Source: Umbilicaria muhlenbergii (Eukaryota > Ascomycota > Lecanoromycetes > Umbilicariales > Umbilicariaceae). Taken from it: DNA of 64,000 bases. Below, in pieces: positions 11,801 through 22,706 of this stretch (positions are counted from its first letter, which is position 1; each line of letters opens with the position of its first letter). The notes beneath the pieces are model-generated. The model saw only the letters and a program-made list of their open reading frames with translations, did not search any database and was not told where the DNA came from. The translations under genes and the position numbers were made by a program. The DNA lies in contig KK106982.1 of the NCBI GenBank assembly GCA_000611775.1, positions 434,001 through 498,000 of the forward strand, in the 5' to 3' direction.

Positions 11801-12463
11801 TAATGTGCACCTTCTCTTGATTATCTTCATATAGTAGTGCCAGCGCTGGTTTCTCGACGGCTGAGCTTCGAGGATATAGAAATGCTGAGGACCGCACAAA
11901 CAGCTCTGATATTCGTGCGGGTACAGGCTCGCCCAAATGACCGATCTCGCCATCACCTTTTTTCTTATTCTTTGGTAAGATGGGGACGACTGTAATGACA
12001 CCTTCGAAGAGCTCCAGAGTCATGAACCGTCCCGTTGGATCTATCAGACATTGATCTCCGGCCTCAGAGTCTCTCGCCGTCTTATCTGCTTGGTCCACAT
12101 AGCTCTTCTCGGTCCGCAGTTGCTTCGCTTGGGAGTCCCATGAAACTGTAAAGTACATATACCGATCCGTCCCAATGAAGAGGTGATCGGTTGTGGTGGG
12201 GCCAGGGCGTAATCTCTGTAACATTGTGATCTTGCCGTAGATGGCCTTTGCGTGCTGAAGAGCGAGGCCATCGCTGGTTTGCGCGTATATTTCAATGCGG
12301 TTGGCCTTACTACGACGGCGACTGTCAGTATTGGGCCATCATCCTGTCTTGAAGGCATGTGTGCTTACGCCACGATTAGGCATTCCTCGTCCGGACTTAA
12401 GAAATTGAGCTTCAACGCGTAACGTACGCTGCTAGGTCGATGGATAGGAGCGATATAGGCCAT
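8879..12463 (-). CDS. DDB1: DDB1, UV-damaged DNA-binding protein / CUL4 adaptor
   Basis: Large beta-propeller adaptor linking substrate receptors to Cullin-4 ubiquitin ligases; in filamentous fungi it also serves heterochromatin targeting. Five exons on the minus strand: 12463-12369, 12309-11669, 11620-9729, 9669-9238 and 9178-8879. All junctions keep phase and use GT-AG; the donor after 9729 is the weaker GTGGGC. The product is 1,119 residues, close to the usual 1,140. The N-terminus has the conserved start of the first propeller (YIAPIHRPSSV), the middle has DGMLILAETSISY, and the C-terminal helical domain ends with FRFVDGDLVERFLD and a terminal LRRLH, as in the family. The start ATG is the first of the tiny 95-nt exon 1. 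It diverges from RPC37, about 340 bp apart. Confidence 0.94.
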
Positions 12464-12805
12464 TGGAAAAAGCGCGCCGGTCAGAAGTGGTCAGGTGGCA
12501 CAGCACAAGAGACAGCATCGTCGTGATGTGATGTGATGCGGCTACTGATGCTTGCTCATCCTGGTATGGCGGCGGGAGCCAAGCACGCTAAGGTGGAGAT
12601 TAAGGTTACCTGCATGAGACGCGAAGTGGGGGAGAACTGGGAGGTGGGGCGCCAGGGCTCCTCGCGCATTATTTCGTCCGGCTTCGATTCGGAATTCTTT
12701 CGCGACTTTTCAGCAACCAAACTCACCTCACCACAACTTCATCACCAACGCCAAACACTCGACCAACTACAACCTCACCGCAAAAAGATACCGAAGATCA
12801 CCACG
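12464..12805. promoter_or_regulatory. Bidirectional promoter region, DDB1 / RPC37
   Basis: 342 bp between divergent start codons. The frame upstream of the RPC37 ATG stays open for about 90 codons, but its predicted peptide is unlike the family and reads as 5' UTR. No TATA box is obvious. Confidence 0.5.
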
Positions 12806-14258
12806 ATGACACGTAAGAAGGGCGGAAAGAACGGATCTGCGAGCGTCAACACTGAAGATGCCCGTAAGGCCGTGAGAGAGATGCAGCAGGGCCCCGAGCC
12901 TGTGGACCTCTCCGAAATACCTTCCATCCGTGCTGCGAAACGGCAACTCGAAGCTGAACGTCAAGCTCTCGCGCAGGCCACGAAGACCCCCTTGCCCGCC
13001 GACAACGATGCAGACTTCCCAACCACCGGTCCTGCTGCGGAGGGGAGCATTATCGGAAGAAAGCCAACGAACGCAATGCCGTATGGCAAGCCTGTTGTGC
13101 GTCGTTACAAACTGTATGAAGTCCCGTTCACCAAGCATATCATCCTCTTCCAGTTCCCGAACCGAGGCCCGAACCAACCGTACAATGAAGCCAACCATCA
13201 GAAGCCGCTCGAACTACGTATCAAGCCGAAGTGCGGGCTTGTCGAGCTGGACATCCCCATCAACGTCCACGCGAACTTCGACAAGGAAAAGGGCATTCTC
13301 TACGGCGAAGCCATGCGCAAGAGTCAGGTGTTACAAGAAGGTGGATCTTATGGCCCGGCTGGTGGATTGGGTGTCGGTGGCTCTTCACGTCCCGTAAAAG
13401 GCGACAATCACACCTCAGGGAGCGACGAGTATTCAGTGGACGCATTGTGGGAGAATTTCGAGGACGCAAATAACAAAGGTCATGTCATGAACAAGATCAC
13501 TCTAGCGGGGCAAATCGTCCCTTTCAAAGCAGGCGATCCAATCTACTTCATTGGCGCTTTCCGTGGCGGTAAGTAGTCTCCGAGGACGTACCAACATTCT
13601 CAATCCTGCCCTTCTGTAGCTGATTTGTTGCACAGACGAAGGACATCTCAGCCGAGTCTCCGCGATCGTCCAGATGCGCCCGAAGCTTGGTCACCTTGAC
13701 GCTCTTGCCGATCAAGAGAAGACATCCAGCCGAGCCCAGCGCGATTCCGACTATGTCCAACCGGAGTCTGAAGCACGTGCAGTCAACATGACGGTGAAAT
13801 CTTCTGATGGAGAGGAGTTGGATATGAGCGAAACAGCCAAGACCTTGCGAGCTATGCAGGAGGAGCCGTGGCAGCGAATGGCATGGGTGGATGAAGATGT
13901 AGGTTGGTTATTCTCGTTTGGGAATATCGCTAACGAATACCAGGATGCTCGTGCGTACCAAGTGTTCAACAGCACAATGTTCCATCCAAATACGGGGACT
14001 GCTCCCCAACTCATGTCGACGATGACGAATGCGGAGTACCTTGATGCGATCAGTGCTCCTCGTGTCGATCCGACCCGACTCGGCAAGAAAGTCATGATGA
14101 CCAAGCCGTCTGACGAGAGCGAGACGTCGACCGATGCTGAGTCCGAGGATGAGGAAGAAGACGAGACAGAGGAGGAGCAAGATGGCGAGGATGAGGGCGT
14201 TCACTCGGGGGATGATGACACGGGTGATGTGGGCACAGCTGGCGAGACAGAGACCTGA
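12806..14258 (+). CDS. RPC37: RNA polymerase III subunit RPC37 / RPC5
   Basis: Subunit of the Pol III-specific subcomplex (with Rpc53) acting in initiation, termination and reinitiation. Exons 12806-13568, 13636-13898 and 13944-14258 give 446 residues. The first junction restores the conserved FRGDEGHLS segment. The second intron (45 nt, GTAGGT donor, GCTAAC branch, CAG acceptor) is in frame, so it could be missed, but removing it gives the better WVDEDDARAYQVF reading. The Sin/RPC5 domain starts at YKLYEVPFTKHIILFQFP and continues through LRIKPKCGLVELDIP. A strongly acidic tail rich in Glu/Asp ends the protein. The chosen ATG opens a basic MTRKKGGK segment. It is longer than yeast Rpc37 (282) and shorter than human RPC5. 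Confidence 0.88.
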
Positions 14259-15126
14259 AGTAGAAAAGCTTGTAGGGATCTCGACTTTGGATCTCATGAC
14301 ACGAGAAGGGAGGTGGCATATCTTGAGCGCGTTAGGAGTTTGCGGATTCGTGCAAGATACCCATTGAAGTTCTGAATATGGATTCAGACAGTCAAGCTGT
14401 ATTCTAAGGTTTTTAAAGCCCGCATCTGCAAAATTTGAATAGTTCAGCCATCCATCATTTCAAGGTGATGCTGAGTGCCTTGAGCCCGACCGTATCCAAA
14501 CAAGCATGAAAGTAATAGTAGCCGGCTATGTAGACGTGTGTGAACTGATTAGTATTAATGTGTCGGTTTCTCGCAGGTGTGAAGGAGAGATATCCAAGGC
14601 CGAGGGGAAGTTTGTTTGGGGACGAGTTCGTCCAAGAATTGATACCACCTCGGCATGGTTTATCGAAGAAATTTACATCAAAATAGAAAAGGGATATACA
14701 AGCTTGACAAGAACCACTGGCGTGTGTGAACCTGCATCCCTCAGGCACCGAGGACGTGGTTTGGTTGAATATCGTGGTGGTACGGCCATGACGCGGTAGC
14801 AAAAAGTACAAAATGATCTGATAAACAGGGGATCGAACAAGGCGCGGTTACCGATCAGTATCAGCGCTCATGGAAAGCCGCAAAGACCTTCTTGTATCAT
14901 AGTGCAACAATAGGATATACTAATGGGAAACAATGCATCTATGAAGGACGGAAAGATCGCTCTATGTATTAAATGTAGAATTAGTGGAACGCAACGTTGT
15001 GGCTAAGTGGTGATCTCGAGTTCGCAAAAATACAAAATCATCGCGCTGTTGGCCAGAATCGAACTTGAGTAGGGCGCGACTTTAGGAGGCGAAAAAAAAG
15101 ATGGAGAGGAAGATGGGAGGGTGCTT

Positions 15127-15180
15127 CACTTGGTGGGCCAAGTGCCTCGAGAGGGTACTCACTTGGTGGGCCAAGTGCCT
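15127..15180. repeat. Duplicated 21-bp palindrome-containing motif
   Basis: Two exact copies (15127-15147 and 15160-15180) of a 21-bp unit beginning CACTTGGTGGGCCAAGTG. Each unit contains a perfect inverted repeat with 7-bp arms (CACTTGG / CCAAGTG) around a 4-base centre. Copies start 33 bp apart. Confidence 0.85.
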
Positions 15181-15491
15181 CTGGTCTCTGTCTTCATCCG
15201 GTTTTCGCATGTTTTCCTCATGACTTTGTTTTCTGACAAGTTAGGGACCTGTCAAGGTGTCCGTCTTCTCAAAGGGGCGGGTTCCAGGATACCTCAAGAG
15301 GCGGACCTTCAAACGAAGCCCACGCACCCGAAGATGCTCTACCTCCCGAGGCGTGGAGTTTAACCACCTACACCATAGGGCCCATTATCCTGAGTGAAAA
15401 TAAACGACTTATTATAACATATAACCTTAAAATGAAATTAGGTAGCATTCACTTAATACAGCCAGTGCGGATGATACCGTACCTTTCATAG

Positions 15492-15527
15492 CCAATAACA
15501 GGGAGCCAATAACAGGGAGCCAATAAC
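15492..15527. repeat. 14-bp tandem repeat, about 2.6 copies
   Basis: Unit CCAATAACAGGGAG occurs twice exactly (15492-15505, 15506-15519), followed by 8 bases of a third copy. Each unit contains a CCAAT sequence. Confidence 0.85.
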
Positions 15528-16204
15528 CAGTCGCATACGAGAATAATCGGAGCCGGGGGGAACCATAGCCAACACCTTGCCCTAAACAACTCGATCAATA
15601 TGCAAGAGCAACACAGGGCCAAACAACAATGCTAAACACTAGCACTACAGCAACCTTCTGGATCAGTGTTCAGAGGATATTTTGTTCTCAAGAACTCGTG
15701 TGGCAGGTATTGGGTCAGCATATGATTTTGGAACAAATGGGCTAAAACTTTTGCAGAACGCACTATACACAAAATCACAACAGAATACGATAGAACTGCA
15801 GCTATTCATGTTGTTCAGTAGCACCACAACAAAGTGCAGAACAAGCGGAGGTCGATATACGACTTAACGTTATACCTATCCTGGGAATACTCCCATAGGT
15901 TTTCTGGGTAGGTGCTATCGTACGACATCAGCGAGGCAAAGGGTATTAAAACTAGAGACGCCAGGATTAACTATTCCAGGTAATTCTCGGCGCTGTTGAG
16001 TCAATTGAAGGGTAGAGTAAGAAGAGAAGGAGGAAGAGAAGAGCTGTCGTCTCTCGGAGGTGCTCATAGGCTTTTCCCCGCTACTGCAGGCTTCCGCATT
16101 TAGTCAGGTACCAGTTCCCCACAAGGCTGATCACTCCTAAAGCCTAAACGAAGTCACAGAACCTAGCGACCGCTTTAAGAAACTATCTACTATCCCGTGC
16201 AATC

Positions 16205-17778
16205 ATGTCTCTGCCAGGACTCCAGCTATCAGCGGCGCCGGAGCCTGTGGTAGCATCCACGGTTCATGAACTGAACCAGAATACAGAATGGCGTTTCGAA
16301 ACCGTTTTTGGATCCCACGTCGAGGTCAAGGTAGGCAGGCATACTCACTTCGCCGGAACTCTAGGTGTCCATTCAGCTTACTCTTTCGATAGCTTCTCTC
16401 AGGCACGGCCGAGATGTTTGGAACGGAGCTTGCGATCAAACAGCCCTACACTTTCAACGGAACAAAAGCGGCGATATACACATGGCATGGCTGCAGGATC
16501 GAGGTCACTGGGGAATGTCTGGTGGAGTACATCGCCGAGGAGAATCCGATGGTCAGCTATGCGAATACACATTTCGCACTTGAGCAGTTGCGGGAGAAGG
16601 CCATTCTGGAAGGACGAGAAGGACCGAGAGTGATGGTTCTTGGGCCGGAGAATGCAGGGAAGACAAGCTTGGTCAAGACTCTCACCGCCTATGCCACCAG
16701 AACCGGACGACAACCAGTGGTAGTCAGTCTGGACACGAAGGAAGGCATGCTTAGCATCCCTGGTAGTTTATCTGCGAGCGCCTTCAGTTCGATCATAGAC
16801 GTGGAAGAGGGGTGGGGAAGCAGTCCTACGAATGGACCTAGCCCGGTGCCGGTGAAACTACCCTTGGTGTACTACTACGGTCTCGCGAACCCGGAAGAGA
16901 ATACGAAAATCTACAAGCCGGTTACAACGAGACTTGCGTTGTCGGTGATGAGTCGACTACAGGAGGATCAGGAAGCCAAGGAAGCCGGCTGCCTTGTAGA
17001 TACGCCAGGGGTCATCAGCCAGGGCAAAGGCAACTACGAAGTCATCCAGCACATCGTGTCCGAATTTTCAAGTAAGTCTGCGATTCCTTATCCATTCATG
17101 GTAAAAACCTAACCAGTGCCTATCACAGTCAACGTCATCATCGTACTTGGCTCCGAACGGCTATCCAGCGACATGGTGCGAAAATTCAACGGCCAAAAAA
17201 CAAGTACAGACGATACGATCACCGTCCTCAAACTCGACAAGTCCGGCGGATGTGTCGACAGAGACGAAGCCTACCTCAAACAATACTGCCAAGCGCAGAT
17301 TCGAGAATACTTCTTCGGTGACTCAAAAATCACACTAAGCCCGCATACACAACAAGTAGACTTCAACCAAGTTACGATCTACAAAATTGCCGAATGTGCG
17401 TAATCCAACCCCCCCTTCCCCTCCCCATTTCCCCACAAAGCGTCAAACCACCCCCACCTAACCAACCCCGAAGCAAACACACTCCTCACATCCCTCCTCC
17501 CCGGCGGCGAAACCGAAGACATCCACCCCCCTTCCATCTTCGACCAACACCTCCCCTCCTCCGCAATGCAAAACTCCATCCTAGCAATCATGCACGCCGA
17601 CGCCAACGACTCGCCCGAAAACATCCGAGACGCCAGCGTCATCGGCTTCGTGTATGTAGCTGAAGTGGACGAGAAGAAGAAAAAAATGAGGGTTCTGGCA
17701 CCCGTGAGCGGAAGACTACCGAATCGGGCGATGATCTGGGGGGCGTGGCCGGATGGGGTTGGGGACTTGGTGGGGTGA
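16205..17778 (+). CDS. CLP1: CLP1, mRNA cleavage/polyadenylation factor IA subunit
   Basis: P-loop subunit of cleavage factor IA, bound to Pcf11 in pre-mRNA 3'-end formation; the fungal members bind ATP but are not thought to be active RNA kinases. Exons 16205-16330, 16393-17071, 17129-17395 and 17441-17778 give 469 residues. Exon 2 is placed at the acceptor that yields KLLSGTAEMFGTEL, matching the family; exon 3 uses the second AG because the first lies only a few bases after the CCTAAC branch. The Walker A motif GPENAGKTSL lies at about residues 125-134, and VDTPG and NVIIVLGSERL follow. The C-terminal domain ends in WGAWPDGVGDLVG. All four exons are needed for the normal architecture. Confidence 0.92.
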
Positions 17779-17829
17779 GGGTTAGGATGGTGGATGATGG
17801 CGGGATTGTATGGATGAGTTTTGAAGCAA

Positions 17830-18134
17830 GGATTCCAGGAAATCGCAAGGGCACATCCGGGCGCTTGACGTACCCTGCGTCAGGTGGGGTAACATCAGAT
17901 GTGCGCGGTCCGGGGATTCCGACGCCGAGCTCCTACGTCAACTGTCCATCTATCATCCCACCTACGGAGACCCGAACGAAGACGTCCAGGTGGCTATTGA
18001 ACAACAGCCAGAAGAAGCTGCCTCGAGGGCTCGCGGCAGCTCACACGCACCTCGAGAGGCTTATGGCAGCAACAACGCTGGTGTGGAAACCGCTGCTCTG
18101 AAACTGCCAGGCGCTAGACTTGAGGGTTCGATAT
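17830..18134 (+). other. Unassigned coding-like segment
   Basis: In the frame ending at the TAG of 18132-18134, the segment reads as a hydrophilic, acidic peptide (for example YHPTYGDPNEDVQVAIEQQ) with no stop from the TGA near 17822. It has no in-frame ATG near its beginning, so it would be a terminal exon or a gene remnant. Its amino-acid make-up is protein-like rather than random. It lies just downstream of the CLP1 stop in a different frame. Function unknown. Confidence 0.25.
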
Positions 18135-18321
18135 AGGATATGGGATGTGGGATATGGTATTCGAGGGATCTATGTCAGATGACCTGGCTAGTATGACGGT
18201 GCAGTCCTGGAAAGAGTAAGGGAGATGGTCATCAGAACCAATTTTGCATCGGCGCTGAAATGACGCGTGGACATGTCTCAGTATAGCATCTGAAGAAATC
18301 TAAGCTAAACACGAGGCTGCG

Positions 18322-18645
18322 CTAAGCTTTCTCCGGTAGTATACTCTCAAATACATGTACCCCGTAGACACGCTGTTCTCGACTCATATAAAAATCCCTT
18401 CCTATACAATTTTCGTCCACGAGGTTCATTGAATCCCGTGGAGAAACATTCATCGATGAAGCACCCTCCAAGCCTCCACATATAGTGAAGGGCCCAGTGG
18501 ATTCTTTCGACCGCAGCCAGAAGCATTCAGGCACCAACAAGATATCCCTGTGAGACATCTCGTGCAGAAGCTTCATGGGGTTATGAAAGGCCAATGCGGG
18601 CGCGTTGCAGGACCCTTCCAAGTCTGTTATGGTGTGTTATTGTGT
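18322..18645 (-). other. Unassigned coding-like segment, minus strand
   Basis: An open frame of about 107 codons with a varied, protein-like composition (FWLRSKESTGPFTICGGLEG, then many acidic and aromatic residues) ending ESILPEKA. The first ATG comes 16 codons into the region, after TTG. It is not recognised and has no partner exon that I can identify. It could be a gene remnant or chance. Confidence 0.2.
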
Positions 18646-19552
18646 AGAAACGGTGTAACAATATGATATTGTGTTTGGCCTTCATCATGGCACTTTGAAA
18701 AGTGCAGCAAGGCGGGGTCCAAAGGCCCCAGGCAAATCGCATAAGGTGAGGTGCGTAGAAATTTTAAGTTCAAAGATCGGACGAGTCCCCGGAGGATCAC
18801 GAAAGTCAACTCTGTACGGTAAGACATTCATACATCTTATGAACATGCGATAGCAGCTGGGCCGAAGCAATACCACCAAAGGATATTACTGAAAGCGCAG
18901 ATGACAGATGGAGGGCTACTCGCGTGCTTGTTACCCAAGTATGGCATTAACTGGAGCATGAATGACTGATTGATGGGAGTTGTTGGCAAGATGGACGCTA
19001 GCAAGCAATTGCAGAAAGGATTTGATAGTGGTGAAAAGAGAATTACGAGTCCCCTGTAGTTTATTGTGTGCATCATTTACATCCTGCGGTATTAGGTCTT
19101 ACCGTATCCAGGGGGCCATACTCAGCCTCTACCTTTCTGGCTTGATGTTCCGTTTACGATTCGACAAGTAGGAATAGCAGAATCCAGACCCAGAGAAGGC
19201 AGAACCAGTATACAACAACTGATTGAAATCAAAGACAATTGCATGTGCATAATGCAGACGTATCTAGCAGAGGCGAAAGCGCCATAATTGAGATGCAGCA
19301 ATCTCAGCATACAAGAAATCTCTTAAAGGCAGGTAGGCGAGCCATTTCAACCACTGAGTCATCATAACGACTTTTACGCAAAGGCTTTCGCCCAAAGTGT
19401 GTGCTACGCTCGAAGAAGACCTTTCCAAGGCGCGACTGAGGCGAGTAGAGAGATCGAGCAGACGAACAGAGACGCTAAGCTTTAACAGTAGACGTGAGAA
19501 CGCTTGGCAAAGATGGACCATTGACTGCTGCATGTAGAAAGGCAAGCACGGT

Positions 19553-21949
19553 TTACCAGCGGCGACTGCTGAATGTATCAGAAAGCACTGGACGTGGCAA
19601 AGGAGACTTGTACTGACCTGTAGGCTTCTGCCACCTTCGGCTGGCGCCTTTTTAGCTTTGGTGTATAGTCATCTTCTTGGCGTCGTCGCTCATTCTCGCG
19701 CTCATCCTCAGACGAGTCCCTGTGGTCATAATCTCTCTTCCGTACGTTCACTCTTTCCGAACGTAACTTGATTGGCGAGGTGGGATGACCATCGGTTGAA
19801 TACCTACGATAATCATTTTCGGTCTCTATATGTTGGGTGGCGTGGCCATTGGCGTGCCCGTGACTCGAACCTGATGAAGGGGGGCTTTCATTGTTACCAT
19901 CGTACGTAGAGGACTTTCGCAGAGGTGGCGGTGGAGGCGGAGGAATTCCACTGGGTCCTGGCCTTGCCGTCATGTCACGTCGCTCCATATCATGCGCAGG
20001 ATTTCCATAGCTGTTAACTCGAACCGGAGAGGCTACATGCCTATCATCAAACGTACCGTACTGGGGTGATGCTGGATCCCTTTCACGTTGTCTGCTTCCG
20101 GAGCCTGAATAAGACCGGTCACTACGATTGTATGCAATGCCGCTGCGAACTAGTTAGCACAAGAAAAAAGTAACAACGTAGAGGCAGTACACACGTATCA
20201 AGCCTTCCCAGACTTCGACCTCTTGATCCCGAATCCTGAGCTGGAGAGGCCTGATTTTGGGGTTCTGGGGGAGGATATGGGCGAGCAGGAGCTCGCACAG
20301 GTTTCGGCATTCCTGTGACGCCTAGCGCAGCAAGCCGCTCTTCTGTAGCGCGTGAAGTATTTATCTCAGAGTTGGCCTCTTCGTACTGCAGTCGCAGATG
20401 TGCTTGCTCGACCGATTGAGTCGAAGTTTCTCCCAGAGGCTGATAATCGTTGGCCGGTACACCGCCCGCGTTCAAAGCGTGTTCTAGACTGTTCATAACA
20501 TCCCAAGAGTCGGGCTCATCAGACATTATATTTGACTCTTGTGTCAATTCGCCGTCTTCCCTCTCACTGTCAGATCCTTCCTCGGCATCATCGTGCAAAT
20601 TACGACGAGAAATCAACTCCGCAACTTGGAAGATAGCGCCATCATCAGATATTGGCTGGAACATTGGGTCTTCCTTGATCTCATCCCAATAGTTGCTATT
20701 TTTAACATTCTGGTATAGTGATTCCAAGTTTTCGCGACTAAGATACTTCGAAAGTGAACGCCCATTGTCCTCAACGGAAGGGGGCGGAATGGGCATAACA
20801 GCATCAGCCAACACAAAATCAGCAGGCAGAGGCCGACTAACAGGACCAGCAGGTCGCCAAGCTATCAAGGAAGTCAGCGATGGCAATCATGAAGATGGAG
20901 ATTGGTAACAGCACCTGGCAGTCGAGCTCTTTCGGGGATGTCAGGAACGTCCAGTGTCTCGAGGTCATCTTCTTCGGATTCCTGGTCTAATAAGACAGCC
21001 ATCTGCGGCTTGGGTGTCGCAGACTGAGCTTGGTAGGTAGCAGTATATTCAGAAGGGCCTTGGCGATTGTATCCGAATTCGGAAGGACCAGGAATCGGCT
21101 GCGCTTGGGCACCGTGAAATGGCGACTGCTGATTCGTGGGCGAAGCGCTGGGGTATGGAGGTATTTGATATCCTTGCGGTTGCTGCGTTGGGCTATGTTG
21201 TGGGAAGAAACCAGCATGTTGGGGAGGACCTTGAGCGGACACTGGACTAGGGTACTGATGGCCATATGATGCAGTCGGTGTTGGGGGTTGCTGTGGTCCA
21301 TAACCATACTGTTGATATGGAGTCCCTTGCTGGTATGGAGGCTGGTACTGCTGATGCTGCGGTGACTGCAGCCACTGCTGATGTTGTTGAGGATAGGCTG
21401 ACATAGGCGTTGGGGGTCCGTAATGAGCTTGTTGCTGAGGGTAGCCTTGTTGACTGTACGGAACCCCTGCATAAGTCTGAAGCGGCCCATACTGATTGGG
21501 ACTCTGTGGCACAGGATACTTGGTGATCACGGGCGCATTGGGCCGTTGGCGCTTGGCGGGACGTGGATTGTTCTGTCGATTCAGAGATCCCCTGTAGGTA
21601 GCGCGCCGGGTTATCATTGAAATGACTCGAAAAAAGATGGACGTTTTACTTACACTGGAACCTCGCGCCTTGGCTCCGGACAGTGTTGCGCCCAATGATC
21701 AGGGGAGCCACAATTATAACATGTTGGAGGACTCGGTTGAGCTATCTGTGGCGGCCTTGTGGGAGCGGGGGCTTGTTGGTACGCTGGCTGGTATGGCGGC
21801 TGATATGGGCCTGACTGTGGGGGACCGTACTGCTGGTAGGGAGGCTGCTGGGGATACTGTTGTTGATACTGCTGCGGGTATTGCTGTGGATAGGCCGGAT
21901 TCCCATATCCTTGCACAGGTGGGGAATGCTGCGGCCATTGCGCGGCCAT
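19553..21949 (-). CDS. Zinc-knuckle (CCHC) low-complexity protein
   Basis: Five exons on the minus strand: 21949-21654, 21591-20915, 20861-20195, 20142-19618 and a 13-nt final exon 19565-19553; 725 residues. Residues 1-75 are Tyr/Pro/Gln-rich. One CX2CX4HX4C zinc knuckle follows (C77, C80, H85, C90). A second long Gln/Tyr/Pro-rich region spans about 115-270. A better conserved helical block contains SLYQNVKNSNYWDEIK, then Ser/Arg-rich, charged sequence. The last micro-exon finishes the protein as AYSRRW. The composition suggests an RNA- or RNP-binding nuclear protein, but no precise orthologue is evident. The start is placed at the ATG beginning MAAQWPQ; an open frame extends 40 codons upstream but does not resemble the rest. 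Confidence 0.78.
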
Positions 21950-22706
21950 GGCCGACTTGTAAAGAAATGGCCCGGTCAGATAATCCAACCCGCGTTTCGA
22001 ACAGTCAGGGCTGCCACGAAAAAGCAGGGACACAGCACGGTGGGCTTCCCGTGAACAGCCGGAGAGCAATCAAGGGTTGGACTGCGAGTAGATGCAGTAA
22101 AAAGAAGATCAGAGAGGACTGATGAGCATGACAGAGGAGACGGTATTATCAAGAGCAGTCGCGATCGCACGAGAAGCTTCCGCGCGGCCTGGCTACTCCG
22201 AATATCGATCCAAGTGTTGGTAGAACGGGAACCTCTTCGCTCGAACTCAGTGCGCGTGAGATGCGTAAAATCTCATAATACGAAGAGACGATCTTGAAGA
22301 TACAGGAAGCATCATCGAGGAGCATGCATGTCAATTTGATGGCAGAGAATTGGAAGAAGGGGTGGGGAGCTGTTGTACAAGAAATTGAAGCAGTCGGACG
22401 TGAATGTAAAGACTTGGTTAGACTCCCACTCCTTGCACCGATCCGGACTAGCCGAAGCTTCACCTGCACGCTGCGCTTCCGCGAAACCAAGAGGATGGGT
22501 GAGATCGATGAGTGTACCTTATTGAGGACATGACCACAAGCTCTCCAAATCCGCAATGCATGGTGACAGGAGTATTGGAGAAGCAACATGATTGTCCGGA
22601 ATAAGCGATCACCGGCCACGACCATTCTTCTCCTCACAGTGAGCTCGTGCTGCCATCGACCAAGGACTCGCCAGCTTCTCAGCAATATTGAGGCGTAAAA
22701 CCGAAT
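21950..22706. promoter_or_regulatory. Divergent intergenic region, zinc knuckle / PPG1
   Basis: About 760 bp between divergent starts. A 207-codon open frame on the minus strand (22149-22772) runs through it and over the first PPG1 exon; it has no recognisable domain, and I treat it as chance. Confidence 0.5.

Larger units (their letters stand above)
14259..16204. other. 1.9-kb gene-free stretch with short repeats
   Basis: No frame here shows family features. It contains two degenerate A/T-rich motif copies (14799-14838 and 15023-15064), a duplicated 21-bp palindrome (15127-15180), an AT-rich patch (about 15400-15470) and a 14-bp tandem repeat (15492-15527). The distal 300 bp are the CLP1 promoter. 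I could not assign the stretch to any transposon family. Confidence 0.6.
17779..19552. other. Gene-poor stretch between CLP1 and the zinc-knuckle gene
   Basis: Contains the CLP1 3' flank and two stretches that look coding but match no family I know (about 17830-18134 plus strand, about 18322-18645 minus strand). From about 18650 to 19550 I see no supported feature. Confidence 0.5.

Noticed and set aside
12533-12805. Longer N-terminus for the RPC37 gene from an upstream ATG
   Set aside because: The added 91 residues resemble no RPC5 protein and lie in the divergent promoter; the downstream ATG gives the expected start.
14820-14890. tRNA gene on the minus strand
   Set aside because: The GTTCGATCCCC T-loop-like core is present, but the T-stem does not pair and no acceptor or anticodon stem can be formed.
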